Source: Flavobacterium azizsancarii
GTDB lineage: Bacteria > Bacteroidota > Bacteroidia > Flavobacteriales > Flavobacteriaceae
Direction: 5' to 3'
Assembly: GCF_027980145.1 (NCBI RefSeq)
Contig: NZ_JAMZNK010000010.1
Coordinates: 62,001 to 126,000 of the forward strand
Length of the DNA: 64,000 nucleotides
Shown: positions 15,825-25,392 of the stretch, in pieces
Layout of the letters: every line of letters starts with the position of its first letter
Numbering within the stretch: position 1 is the first letter of the stretch
Made by a program: the position numbers and the translations under genes
The notes under the pieces: model-generated
Told to the model about the DNA's origin: nothing
Database searches by the model: none
What the model saw: the letters and a program-made list of their open reading frames with translations, nothing else

Positions 15825-16917
15825 TTACCCCAACCAGCCATCACGATCCAGACTTCTATATTGAATGGCTTCGGCAATGTGTTGCGAAATTACAATTGCC
15901 GTGGCATCAAGATCTGCTATTGTTCTCGCCACTTTGAGGATTCTATCGTAGGCACGGGCAGAAAGATTCAATCGTTCCATAGCAGTTTTTAATAATTCTT
16001 TTGACTGGTCGTCAAGAGCACAATATTCCCGAATTAGTTTACTGCTCATTTGGGCATTATAATGTATGTTTTCCATTGCTTCGAATCGCTTGGTTTGATT
16101 TCGCGCGCTGCTGTAACCCGCTTTCTGATTTCGACACTGCTTTCGGATTTTCGATCATCGGCTAATTTTTCAAAAGGAACAGGAGTTACCTCTATATGAA
16201 TATCGATTCTGTCTAATAAAGGTCCGGAAATCTTACTCAGATAACGCTGCATTTCGTGCGGAGATGAGGTATTTGGCATATTGGGATCATTAAAAAAACC
16301 ACTGGGACTTGGGTTCATACTTGCTACCAACATAAACGAAGAAGGATAAGTCACGGTAAATTTAGCACGCGAAATTGTGACCTCACGATCTTCAAGTGGC
16401 TGGCGCATTACTTCTAAAACATCACGTTTGAATTCCGGTAATTCGTCTAAAAACAAAACACCATTGTGCGCCATCAAAATTTCGCCGGGCTGCGGATAAC
16501 TTCCTCCACCAACAAGCGCTCCATTTGTTGCGTATGTAAAATGTGTGGTATATATTTGACCTATATAATTAAACAAAAGAAATGGGAAAAGTTGCAATAT
16601 ACGCTAGAGACATATTGTGCAATTTCTGGTGCTTTTATTTGATCAGAGGCAACTAAAATTCCCATTGCCAGAGGTAAATCGTAGGCAGAACCTTCTTTTC
16701 GCAAATCAGCCGGCGCCATATTGATTGTTATTTTTTTGCCGGGCAAACTATATCCGTTATTTTTAAGAGCAGCAGCAATTCTGTAACTGCTTTCTTTTAT
16801 TGCATTGTCAGGCAATCCAACTAAGTGATAACCAATCCCTTTATCCATATGAACTTCTACTGTAATGGTAGTAGCTTCAACTCCAAAAACGGCACTTCCA
16901 TAAACTTTTACTAACAT
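15825..16917 (-). pseudogene. YifB/ComM-type Mg-chelatase-like ATPase, disrupted
   Basis: YifB/ComM proteins are AAA+ ATPases of about 510 residues; ComM helps branch migration during natural transformation. The N-terminal part is intact (MLVKVYGSAVFGVEATTITV to QIKAPEI, about 98 residues). It then runs into unrelated sequence and a stop. Coding resumes near 16540 with [20 protein letters not shown], the Walker B-like LFLDELPEF and the sensor region. The missing middle, about 130 residues, includes the Walker A loop. A second lesion, a one-base loss at about 16097/16098, shifts the frame within [19 protein letters not shown]; the last part runs to LDRDGWLG and a TAA. Two independent lesions make the gene non-functional. 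It is transcribed alone on the minus strand. Confidence 0.9.
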
Positions 16918-17076
16918 AAGATCCTTTCATTAAATGTTTTTAAATCTAATGAAACTAATTTAATTTAACAATCAAATTATTACAAATAAATACTTTTAGA
17001 AATACATATTATAAGGCTTCAGTATTGAAAAAACCAAAAAGGCCTGTTTTAACTGCAATAAAACCATTATTTATGC

Positions 17077-17190
17077 CTATCTTGCGAAAATATCATCGAT
17101 TTCTATCGATAATTTCGATTTCTTAATTCTAAGAATCTTACCTGCAATTGACTTTGCATCTTTTACATCTGCTGAAAATTTTCTATCAGC
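17077..17190 (-). pseudogene. Possible remnant of a lost gene
   Basis: In this gap upstream of the broken yifB a 37-codon open stretch on the minus strand reads like the helical C-terminus of a protein (DAKSIAGKILRIKKSKLSIE, ending IDDIFAR and TAG). It has no start codon and is preceded by a stop. It may be the tail of a gene lost with the rest of this decayed area, or chance. Confidence 0.25.
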
Positions 17191-17213
17191 CTAAATAATC
17201 TAAAATTTAAAAC

Positions 17214-17648
17214 ATGGAATTTAAATTACTTAATCCAACTATTGGATACGACGCTATCTATACACCTGAAATAATTGCTGCTTTTTTACATACGCATTTA
17301 GAACAATATGGAGACACTACCCAAGACATACTAAAATCTATTGCTTATGCAATGAATCCTGACAAAGGCGGCAATATTGTCATTGGTCTGGACTACCAAA
17401 AAATTGTTGGAGTCGTAATTCTGAATAATACGGGAATGAAAGATTATATTCCGGAAAACATCCTGGTTTATATAGCTGTCGACAATGCTGAAAGAGGAAA
17501 AGGTTATGGAAAAAAACTTATGGAAAAAGCCATTTCTGTCGCCGAAGGAAACATTGCTCTTCACGTAGAACCGGACAATCCTGCTAAAAAGCTTTATGAA
17601 AAACTGGGTTTTACTAATAAGTATCTTGAAATGCGTCTGATTAAATAA
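17214..17648 (+). CDS. GNAT-family N-acetyltransferase
   Basis: The 144-residue protein is one complete GNAT domain. Strand beta4 is ENILVYIAVDNAERGKGYGK, which includes the acetyl-CoA-binding motif A loop (RGKGYGKKL), and motif B is HVEPDNPAKKLYEKLGF. The N-terminal part has IAYAMNPDKGGNIVIGLDYQ before the beta-bulge strand KIVGVVILNN. The substrate is not known. It is followed after 36 bases by the racemase-like PLP enzyme gene on the same strand. The two are likely co-transcribed, which hints that the acetyl acceptor or a product may be an amino acid. Confidence 0.88.
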   Translation: MEFKLLNPTIGYDAIYTPEIIAAFLHTHLEQYGDTTQDILKSIAYAMNPDKGGNIVIGLDYQKIVGVVILNNTGMKDYIPENILVYIAVDNAERGKGYGKKLMEKAISVAEGNIALHVEPDNPAKKLYEKLGFTNKYLEMRLIK

Positions 17649-17684
17649 ACGCAAATTAATTAATTCAATAAAAAACAAAGCCTA

Positions 17685-18758
17685 ATGGCATTTATAAAAT
17701 TATATCGAAAAAAATTAAAAGAAAACTATACTTTTCTGAATTCACTTTTCGAATCAAAAAACATTCAATGGGGAGTTGTATCGAAACTTTTATGCGGTAA
17801 CAAACTGTACTTAAAAGAAATTATCTCGCTGGGAGTCAAAGAAATTCATGATTCGCGTGTGAGTAATCTAAAAAAGATAAAATCGCTTGATCCCACTATT
17901 CAAACTGTCTATATAAAACCGCCTGCTAAGCGAAGTATTGTCAATATTGTAAAATATGCCGATGTCAGTTTTAATACTGAATTGTACACGATTCAAATGT
18001 TATCTGAAGAGGCAAAAAAGCAAAACAAGATCCATAAAATCATCATTATGATCGAAATGGGAGATTTACGTGAAGGCGTGATGGGCGAAGATTTAATCGA
18101 ATTTTACGGCACTGTTATTAGTATGCCTAATATTGAGATTCGTGGAATTGGTACAAACTTAAATTGTTTAAGCGGGGTTATGCCAACACAGGATAAACTG
18201 ATACAATTGAGCTTGTATAAACAACTTATCGAAGCTAAATTCAATATTACAATTCCGTGGGTTTCCGGCGGAACTTCTGTTGCAATCCCGTTACTTCTAA
18301 AAAATGCCCGACCAATGGCTGTAAACCACTTTAGAATTGGTGAAGCTTTATTTTTTGGAAAAGATTTGTTTACAGGAGAAACAATTAAAGGCATGCGCAA
18401 TGACGTCTTTAAACTTTTTGCAGAAGTCATTGAAATAACCGAAAAACCGGATATCCCAATAGGAGAACTAGGCGAAAATGTAGCCGGAAATACTTTTTCT
18501 ATGCAGGATACCGAGGATTTTAGCGGAACTTCTTTAAGAGCTATTCTAGATATTGGCTTACTCGACATGCAACCTCAATATTTAGAAGCTGTCGATGAAG
18601 AAATCACAATTGTAGATGCCAGCTCTGATATGTTGGTAATTGACATTACGAGTTCAACCCAAAAATACAAAGTGGGCGATTTAGTTTCTTTCAATATTAA
18701 ATATATGGGCGCCTTGTATTTATTAAATTCGAATTATATCGAAAAAAATATAGAGTAG
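17685..18758 (+). CDS. Alanine/ornithine racemase-family PLP enzyme
   Basis: The 357-residue protein has the fold-type III (alanine racemase-like) barrel and a C-terminal beta domain. The PLP lysine is in GVVSKLLCGN (Lys34). Later barrel motifs are IIMIEMGDLREGVM, GIGTNLNCLSG and WVSGGTSVA, where the SGG loop should bind the phosphate. NHFRIGEALFFG fits the family pattern HxRxGEa, in which the arginine or glutamate contacts the cofactor or active site. The closest described relatives I recall are the clostridial ornithine racemase Orr and related YhfX-type enzymes; it is clearly not the classical cell-wall Alr/DadX. It would racemise an amino acid such as ornithine or arginine in the cytosol. 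It follows the GNAT gene in a likely two-gene operon. Confidence 0.85.
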   Translation: MAFIKLYRKKLKENYTFLNSLFESKNIQWGVVSKLLCGNKLYLKEIISLGVKEIHDSRVSNLKKIKSLDPTIQTVYIKPPAKRSIVNIVKYADVSFNTELYTIQMLSEEAKKQNKIHKIIIMIEMGDLREGVMGEDLIEFYGTVISMPNIEIRGIGTNLNCLSGVMPTQDKLIQLSLYKQLIEAKFNITIPWVSGGTSVAIPLLLKNARPMAVNHFRIGEALFFGKDLFTGETIKGMRNDVFKLFAEVIEITEKPDIPIGELGENVAGNTFSMQDTEDFSGTSLRAILDIGLLDMQPQYLEAVDEEITIVDASSDMLVIDITSSTQKYKVGDLVSFNIKYMGALYLLNSNYIEKNIE

Positions 18759-18892
18759 AAAATCAGTATTTTAAGTATAAAAATCTATTCATTTACGATT
18801 GCCCATATCTAATCATGAAAAAGGATAAATTTATAACGTTATTATTATAACTATTAAATCTATTTTTAATTCTAGTTTTATAAACTAATACG

Positions 18893-19588
18893 ATGAATGA
18901 AGCGCAAATAAAATCAGCACTTGCAAAAAAAGCAACTCAATTTACAACAGGAGGTCTTAAACCAACAAATTCATTTACTGAAAGTTGGATTGGAAGAGTC
19001 TATTTATATCACGAAAATGAAGAAATTCCTTTGGATAATGATGGTGAATTGATGCTTCCTCTGTTTCAATTGTGTCTTAATCAATTACCTTTTGTGCCTG
19101 AAATTTTAGAACAATCTAAGATTATTACCGTTTTTATTTCTAAAAAATTCCCGATGGACTTAACGCCTAATGAAAATAATTGGGTTCTGCGTGAATATAA
19201 AAACTTAGATAATATTGTAATTAAGGATTTAAAAAATGATGCTTCATTTATAAAACCTTTTCCGTTATCCAATACACTAATTGAAAAAGATTATCCGGTT
19301 TGGGAAGACCCTGAAATACCAAATGATATATCCAATAATATTAATCAACTTGAGGATTCAGGAATTATTGATTCTTATTACGATATTATCGAAAACAATT
19401 ATGGTCACAAAATTGGTGGCTATGCAACATATTGCCAATCCGGAATTGATTTTGGAGATGATTTTGAATTTGTTTTTCAGATTGCTTCTGATGAAAAAGC
19501 GAATTTAAATATCGTTGACGGTGGAAATATTTATTTAGCAAAAAACAGAACGACTGAAGATTGGGTTTATTATTGTGATTTTTATTAA
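18893..19588 (+). CDS. DUF1963 (YwqG-like) family protein
   Basis: The 231-residue cytosolic protein has the DUF1963 architecture. The central region is IGRVYLYHENEEIPLDNDG and MLPLFQLCLNQLPFVPEIL. The C-terminal signature runs HKIGGYATYCQSG, FEFVFQIASDEKANLNIVDG, GNIYLAKN and closes with VYYCDFY. DUF1963 proteins are widespread and uncharacterised; some occur near polymorphic toxin loci and have been thought of as immunity-like, but no toxin is seen here. The gene ends 13 bases before the end of the convergent oxidoreductase gene. Confidence 0.88.
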   Translation: MNEAQIKSALAKKATQFTTGGLKPTNSFTESWIGRVYLYHENEEIPLDNDGELMLPLFQLCLNQLPFVPEILEQSKIITVFISKKFPMDLTPNENNWVLREYKNLDNIVIKDLKNDASFIKPFPLSNTLIEKDYPVWEDPEIPNDISNNINQLEDSGIIDSYYDIIENNYGHKIGGYATYCQSGIDFGDDFEFVFQIASDEKANLNIVDGGNIYLAKNRTTEDWVYYCDFY

Positions 19589-19601
19589 AATCTAAATCGG
19601 A

Positions 19602-20579
19602 TTAAGAAAAACTTAATCCAATTTGTTTTTTTATATCCTCCACCATCTTACTCAAATCCAAACTATTTTGCTGCGACCAAAACTCACTTTCGATTTGACT
19701 GTTTCTAATACAATGATGACATTCTAGAATTTCGTACGTATATCCTTTTCCTAGATTAGGCAAACTGTAATTGGTTTCCTTTTGGTCTCTAAATACAGAA
19801 TATCCGTCAGCTACAAACCACGGAGAATTAAGTTTAATATAGCCTTCTGTTCCACTTATTGTTGCTTTCATATCAGATTCTGAAATTATAGAAGCCTGCA
19901 AAACGGCCTGAGCATTTTCATATTGCAAAATCATTGAAGTCTGAAGATCGATTCCGTTTTTATGAAGAATAGATTTTGCAATTATTTCTTTAGGAATTCC
20001 CAGAAATATATAGGCGAGAAATAAAGGATAAACGCCAATATCAAAAAGTGCTCCTCCGCCAAGATCCTTATCAAAAAGTCTTCCTCCATTCTTTTCATCA
20101 GCATAAAAAGCAAAGTCAGCATTCACGCTTTTTATATCACCAATTATTCCTTCATTTACTTTTGTTAGAACTTCCTGAACCGACGGAATAAAGCGGGTCC
20201 AGAAAGCTTCCATAAAAAATTTATTGTACTTTACTGAAGCTTCAGTCATTCGAATGGCATCTTTATAAGACAATGCAATTGGTTTTTCGCATAAGACATG
20301 TTTACCATTTTCTAATGCCTTGATCGATAATTCGGCATGCGAATTATGCGGCGTTGCGATGTAAATAATATCAATCTCATCATCCTTACAAAGTGCCTCA
20401 TAAGAATCATAAACTTTTGGGCAATTGTACTTTTCAGCAAAGTCAATCGCATTATCTCTATTTCTGGAAGCAACCGCAAATAGCGTTGCATCGTTTAGTA
20501 GTAATAAATCTGCAGCAAATTGATTTGCAATATTTCCTAAGCCAATAACTCCCCATTTTATTTTATTGTTATTTTTCAT
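19602..20579 (-). CDS. Gfo/Idh/MocA-family oxidoreductase
   Basis: The 325-residue protein has an N-terminal NAD(P)-binding Rossmann domain (WGVIGLGNIANQFA, residues 9-22) with the family's IIYIATPHNSHAELSIKALE segment and the hallmark CEKPIAL (Lys99 in the EKP triad, residues 98-100). The C-terminal substrate domain has GGRLFDKDLGGGALFDIGVY, where the DIGVY motif carries a usual catalytic-region residue. The family oxidises sugars, inositols or dihydrodiols; this one most resembles the trans-1,2-dihydrobenzenediol dehydrogenase-like branch, judged from the EAFWTRF motif. The natural substrate is not clear. It is transcribed alone, convergent with DUF1963 and divergent from the amidohydrolase operon. 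Confidence 0.9.
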   Translation of the reverse strand: MKNNNKIKWGVIGLGNIANQFAADLLLLNDATLFAVASRNRDNAIDFAEKYNCPKVYDSYEALCKDDEIDIIYIATPHNSHAELSIKALENGKHVLCEKPIALSYKDAIRMTEASVKYNKFFMEAFWTRFIPSVQEVLTKVNEGIIGDIKSVNADFAFYADEKNGGRLFDKDLGGGALFDIGVYPLFLAYIFLGIPKEIIAKSILHKNGIDLQTSMILQYENAQAVLQASIISESDMKATISGTEGYIKLNSPWFVADGYSVFRDQKETNYSLPNLGKGYTYEILECHHCIRNSQIESEFWSQQNSLDLSKMVEDIKKQIGLSFS

Positions 20580-20708
20580 ACGTTTCTATAAACGCTACTT
20601 ATCAGGCGTTTAATTAAATTATTATCTAAATAAAGAAAAAACATTTAAAAAAATCAATTTTAAACAACATATATTTCATATTTTTAGCAACAAAATTGCA
20701 GATACACT

Positions 20709-23705
20709 ATGAAAAAAGCCCTACTCCTACTCTTTTTGAGCGTTTTTTTAACAAAAACGTATGCTCAAGACTATTTCCCTGTTAATGAAAGTGTGCAGAA
20801 TAAAAACAAAAATTATACTGTTTTTATGAATGCCACTATTTATGTTACTCCAACCCAAAAAATCGAAAAAGGAACTTTACTGATTCAGGATGGTAAAGTC
20901 GTTTCGGTTGGTAATACTGTGGCTATTCCTAAAAATAGCATTATTATCGATCTTGAAGGAAAAACAATCTATCCTTCATTTATTGATATTTATACTAGTT
21001 TTGGAGTTGAAAAACCAAAAAGTAACCTCTCTCGCGGGCGTGATCGTAACCCATTATACGATACGAAAAGAGTGGGATATTACTGGAACGAAAGTGTGAA
21101 ACCGGAAGTAAACACTTATGAGACTTTTAAATACGATCAACCTAAAGCCGAAGAATTGCTAAAAGCAGGTTTTGGTGTTGTAGGTACTCATATTCCTGAC
21201 GGAATTGCACAGGGAACCGGAATTTTAGTCGCATTAAACAATACTGAAAACAGTAAACAAATTATTGCCAATAAAATCACCAACCACTTTGCATTTACAA
21301 AAAGCGCCTTGACAAAACAGGCTTATCCAAGCTCATTAATGGGTATGATGGCATTGTTACGCCAAATGTATCTGGATCTGGATTGGTACAAAAAAGGAAA
21401 TTCTGAAACTAAAGATTTATCATTAGAAGCACTGGCAAACAATGAAAAACTAATTCAGATTTTTGCCTCCGAAGACAAACTGAATAGTTTAAGAGCTGCA
21501 AAAATCGCCAAAGAATTTGGCTTGAACTATATTCTGAAAGGCAGTGGAAATGAGTTTGAAAGAATCGAAGAGATTAAAAGTACAAATGCTAAATATATTA
21601 TTCCGATCAGTTTCCCGGAAGCATACGATGTCTCAAATCCGTATTTATCAAACCAGATCGAATTGACTGATATGCGTTTCTGGAATCAGGCACCTACCAA
21701 CTTAAAAGTGCTATCAGAGAACGGAATTGTTTTTGCCCTGACAACGGACAAGTTAAAAAAGACAGAAGATTTTAAACCTAACTTACTGAAAGCCATTAAA
21801 TATGGTTTTAACAAAACAAAAGCTCTAGAAGCTTTGACTACAATTCCGGCAGCGATTCTAGGGAAAAGCAACGAAATTGGAAGTTTAAAAACGGGCAGTT
21901 ATGCCAATTTTGTCATTACTTCAGGAGAAATCTTCGATGAGAAAACAGTTTTATACGAAAACTGGGTTCAGGGAAGCAAATATGTGGTGAACGATATTAA
22001 TGCAAAAGATATTCGTGGAAACTATAACTTAACTGTTGGAAAAGACACTTATAAATGGAAAATTGACGGAACTGTCGATGCACCAAAATCTGAAATTACT
22101 ACTGCTGATGCCAAAAAATTAAAAACTACTTTTTCAGTTTCTAAAAATTGGATTTCACTCTTGATTAAACCTGCAGATACTATTAAATCTAATTATAGCC
22201 GTTTAACAGGATTTATCGAAAAACCGGAAAGTTTATCCGGAAAAGCAGTATTATCAAACGGAGATGAATTGGTTTGGACAGCTTTGAAAACCAGTGCATT
22301 TGTTGCTGTTAAAGATACTGTCAAAGCAGATAAACCAAATCCTGTTATTCCTACAACATACCCTAACATTGCTTTTGGTGATACTAAAAAATTGACGGCT
22401 CAGACTTTACTATTCAAAAATGCTACGGTTTGGACAAATGAAAAAGAAGGTGTTTTGACTGAAACAGATGTTTTAATTAAAAACGGAAAAATTGCTGCCG
22501 TTGGTAAAAACCTTTCGGATGCAACTGCTACTGTTATTGATGCAAAAGGCAAACATATCACAAGCGGAATTATTGATGAACATTCCCATATCGCTATATC
22601 AAAAGGGGTTAATGAAATGGGACATAACTCAACTGCCGAAGTTACCATTCAGGATGTAGTAAACTCTGAAGACATTAATATCTACAGAGATCTTGCCGGT
22701 GGTGTAACCATTTCTCAGTTATTACACGGATCTGCCAACCCTATTGGTGGCCGTTCTGCGATTGTAAAATGGAAATGGGGTTCGTCTCCAGACGAAATGT
22801 TATACAAAAACCAACCTAAGTTTATCAAATTTGCTTTAGGAGAAAATGTAAAACAAGCCAATTGGGGAATTGATAATCCTACTCGTTTTCCGCAAACCAG
22901 AATGGGAGTTGAACAAGTTTTTACCGATTATTTTCAGCGTGCAAAAGAGTATGATGAAAGCTGGAAAAAATTCAATGCAAATTCAAAAAAAGGAAAAGCG
23001 CCAAGAGTTGACTTAGAATTACAAACTATTGCTGAAATTATCAATAAAGAGCGTTTTATTACCTGCCACTCTTATGTAGAATCAGAGATTTTGATGTTGA
23101 TGAATGTTACTGAAAAATTTAATTTTAGAGTAAACACTTTCACCCACATTCTTGAAGGTTATAAGGTTGCTGACAAAATGAAAGAACACGGAGCTGGTGC
23201 TTCGACCTTCTCTGATTGGTGGGCTTATAAGTTTGAAGTAAATGACGCAATCCCGTTCAACGGACCAATCATGCACAACGAAGGATTAATAGTTGCCTAT
23301 AATTCTGATGATGCAGAAATGTCAAGAAGATTGAATCAGGAAGCTGCAAAAGCGGTCAAATACGGAAATATTTCTGAAGAAGATGCCTGGAAATTTGTAA
23401 CCCTGAATCCTGCTAAATTATTGCATATTGATGATAAAGTAGGAAGTCTTAAAGTGGGCAAAGATGCTGACGTTGTCCTATGGAGCGATAATCCTTTGTC
23501 TATTTATGCTAAAGCCGAAAAAACAATTATTGATGGTGTGGTTTATTTTGACATTGAAAAAGATGCTGAAAAACAATTGTCTATTTCTAAAGAAAGAAGT
23601 GTACTAATTGGACAAATGTTGCAGGAAAAAAACAAGGGAATGAGCATGCAACAGCCTACCAGAAAAGAGAAAACAGAATACCACTGTGATACTTTAGAAC
23701 AATAA
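20709..23705 (+). CDS. Secreted double-domain amidohydrolase (imidazolonepropionase-like)
   Basis: The 998-residue protein has a signal peptide (MKKALLLLFLSVFLTKTYAQ) and two amidohydrolase-like halves. The first half (about 35-430) lacks the metal-binding HxH: the strand reads YPSFIDIYTSFG where PGxIDxHxH would be expected. The second half (about 560-970) is intact: GIIDEHSHIAI carries HxH, and ITCHSYVES, THILEG and YNSDDAEMSRRL supply later metal ligands and the catalytic aspartate region; it ends with LHIDDKVGSLKVGKDADVVL, the standard closing strand. It thus looks like one pseudo-domain fused to one active metal hydrolase. It is likely periplasmic. The second amidohydrolase gene follows 40 bases downstream. 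The substrate may be a peptide or cyclic amide, but this is not shown. Confidence 0.9.
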   Translation: MKKALLLLFLSVFLTKTYAQDYFPVNESVQNKNKNYTVFMNATIYVTPTQKIEKGTLLIQDGKVVSVGNTVAIPKNSIIIDLEGKTIYPSFIDIYTSFGVEKPKSNLSRGRDRNPLYDTKRVGYYWNESVKPEVNTYETFKYDQPKAEELLKAGFGVVGTHIPDGIAQGTGILVALNNTENSKQIIANKITNHFAFTKSALTKQAYPSSLMGMMALLRQMYLDLDWYKKGNSETKDLSLEALANNEKLIQIFASEDKLNSLRAAKIAKEFGLNYILKGSGNEFERIEEIKSTNAKYIIPISFPEAYDVSNPYLSNQIELTDMRFWNQAPTNLKVLSENGIVFALTTDKLKKTEDFKPNLLKAIKYGFNKTKALEALTTIPAAILGKSNEIGSLKTGSYANFVITSGEIFDEKTVLYENWVQGSKYVVNDINAKDIRGNYNLTVGKDTYKWKIDGTVDAPKSEITTADAKKLKTTFSVSKNWISLLIKPADTIKSNYSRLTGFIEKPESLSGKAVLSNGDELVWTALKTSAFVAVKDTVKADKPNPVIPTTYPNIAFGDTKKLTAQTLLFKNATVWTNEKEGVLTETDVLIKNGKIAAVGKNLSDATATVIDAKGKHITSGIIDEHSHIAISKGVNEMGHNSTAEVTIQDVVNSEDINIYRDLAGGVTISQLLHGSANPIGGRSAIVKWKWGSSPDEMLYKNQPKFIKFALGENVKQANWGIDNPTRFPQTRMGVEQVFTDYFQRAKEYDESWKKFNANSKKGKAPRVDLELQTIAEIINKERFITCHSYVESEILMLMNVTEKFNFRVNTFTHILEGYKVADKMKEHGAGASTFSDWWAYKFEVNDAIPFNGPIMHNEGLIVAYNSDDAEMSRRLNQEAAKAVKYGNISEEDAWKFVTLNPAKLLHIDDKVGSLKVGKDADVVLWSDNPLSIYAKAEKTIIDGVVYFDIEKDAEKQLSISKERSVLIGQMLQEKNKGMSMQQPTRKEKTEYHCDTLEQ

Positions 23706-23745
23706 TAACGGCTTTAGAAAATTCGTAAAGATAAAAACAGATAAT

Positions 23746-25053
23746 ATGATACATAAAAACATATATATAATGTTGATCGCTTTTTGTGCTTCGCTGCAAA
23801 TAAAAGCGCAACAAATACCGGCACCAAAACAAACCAAATCCATTTTGATTTTAAATGCCACAGCCCATTTAGGCAACGGAACGGTGATTCAGAATAGTGC
23901 GATTGGTTTTAAAGACGGAAAAATTACTCTGGTAGCTGATGCAACAACAATCAGACTTGCCGCCAATGCATATGATACGACTATAGATGCCAGCGGAAAA
24001 CACGTTTATCCCGGATTTATTGTTCCTAACGCAACATTAGGTCTGGTAGAAATTGATGCTGTAAAATCATCAAATGACGAGGAAGAAATAGGAAGTTTTA
24101 ATCCGAATGTAAGAAGTATTATTGCATACAATTCTGAATCGAAAGTAGTAGAAACAGTTCGTCCAAATGGTGTTTTAATTGCTCAGATAACACCTCGTGG
24201 TGGTCGCATCTCAGGAACATCCTCAGTGGTTCAGCTCGATGCCTGGAGTTGGGAAGATGCCATTATAAAAGAGAATGACGGAATTCATCTTAATTTTCCA
24301 TCTAATTTTAAAAGATCGGGATCCTGGTTTGAACCTGGAATAATTGAAGCTAATAAAGAATATCCTAAACAAGTTGAGGAAATAACTGCTTTTTTAGTCA
24401 ATGCAAAGGCTTACAACCAAACTGCTTCAAAAGACAGAAACATTGTCCTGGAAGCTACAAAAGGACTTTTTGATGGTACCCAAACGCTTTATGTACACGC
24501 AGATGAGGAAAAACAAATTGTAGACGCCATACAATTAGCAGTTGATAACCAGATCAAAAAGATTGTGATTGTAGGAGGATTTGAAGCTTATAAATCAGCT
24601 GATGTTTTGCAAAAATACAATGTGGGTGTTTTACTAAGACGTGTTCATGATATGCCAACCAGTGATGACGAAGATGTAAACCTGCCTTATAAAATGGCAA
24701 AAATACTTACTGATAAAGGTATTGTGGTTGGTCTTGAAAACAGTGGGGATCACGAACGTATGAGTGTAAGAAACCTGCCTTTTTTAGCAGGAACTTGTGC
24801 CGCTTTTGGCTTAGACAAAGAAAAAGCTTTACAGCTTATTACTTCTAATACAGCAAAATTGCTAGGAATAGATGCGACCTGCGGTACATTAGAAACCGGT
24901 AAAGATGCCACACTCTTTATCTCTGAAGGTGATGCGCTGGATATGCGAACAAACAAATTAACATCAGCTTTTATTCAGGGAAGAACAATTAATTTAGAGA
25001 CTTTCCAAACCAAGCTGAGCGATAAATTCAAAGCAAAATACAATCAGAAATAG
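23746..25053 (+). CDS. Secreted amidohydrolase-like protein lacking the HxH motif
   Basis: The 435-residue protein has a signal peptide (about MIHKNIYIMLIAFCASLQIKA) and the amidohydrolase fold with its composite beta-sandwich: ILILNATAHLGNGTVIQNSA at the front and LLGIDATCGTLETGKDATLF at the end. The metal-binding strand reads YPGFIVPNATLGLVEI, without the usual HxH, and the later THxxxG histidine is not obvious, although VHADEEKQIVDA and LENSGDHERM offer histidines and acids. It is therefore probably a non-catalytic or altered paralogue acting with the larger protein upstream, for example as a complex partner. It is the last gene of the operon and has its own terminator. Confidence 0.87.
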   Translation: MIHKNIYIMLIAFCASLQIKAQQIPAPKQTKSILILNATAHLGNGTVIQNSAIGFKDGKITLVADATTIRLAANAYDTTIDASGKHVYPGFIVPNATLGLVEIDAVKSSNDEEEIGSFNPNVRSIIAYNSESKVVETVRPNGVLIAQITPRGGRISGTSSVVQLDAWSWEDAIIKENDGIHLNFPSNFKRSGSWFEPGIIEANKEYPKQVEEITAFLVNAKAYNQTASKDRNIVLEATKGLFDGTQTLYVHADEEKQIVDAIQLAVDNQIKKIVIVGGFEAYKSADVLQKYNVGVLLRRVHDMPTSDDEDVNLPYKMAKILTDKGIVVGLENSGDHERMSVRNLPFLAGTCAAFGLDKEKALQLITSNTAKLLGIDATCGTLETGKDATLFISEGDALDMRTNKLTSAFIQGRTINLETFQTKLSDKFKAKYNQK

Positions 25054-25070
25054 TTAAAAACTCTTTTTAT

Positions 25071-25114
25071 AAAAAAGGCATCATTTGAGAAATCATCTGA
25101 TGCCTTTTTTATTT
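25071..25114 (+). terminator. Rho-independent terminator of the amidohydrolase operon
   Basis: AAAAAAGGCATCA (25071-25083) pairs with TGATGCCTTTTTT (25098-25110), followed by ATTT. Confidence 0.85.
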
Positions 25115-25392
25115 AAAATTGGTAACGTTTTATTCTTTTAAGCAACAATTCAACCATAATTACTCTTAAAACATAAAATATTATCTCTGCTTTTTGTTAA
25201 CACAGCTCCAAAAAGGCAAATATTTCGAATTTTAGATTGACAAATTACAAATTTTAAGTTCTTTTTAACAAATACACGCAAAATACAGGGGGTTAAATTT
25301 TAAAATTAACAAAAATTAAGCATTAGCCCCTATTTTTTATAGGGATGTCGATTGATTTTATACTTTTATAAAAAATTTAAAACTAAATAACT

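Noticed and set aside
16046-16917. Two separate genes for YifB N-terminal and central parts
   Set aside because: The pieces are collinear parts of one known family with a missing Walker A region and a frameshift.
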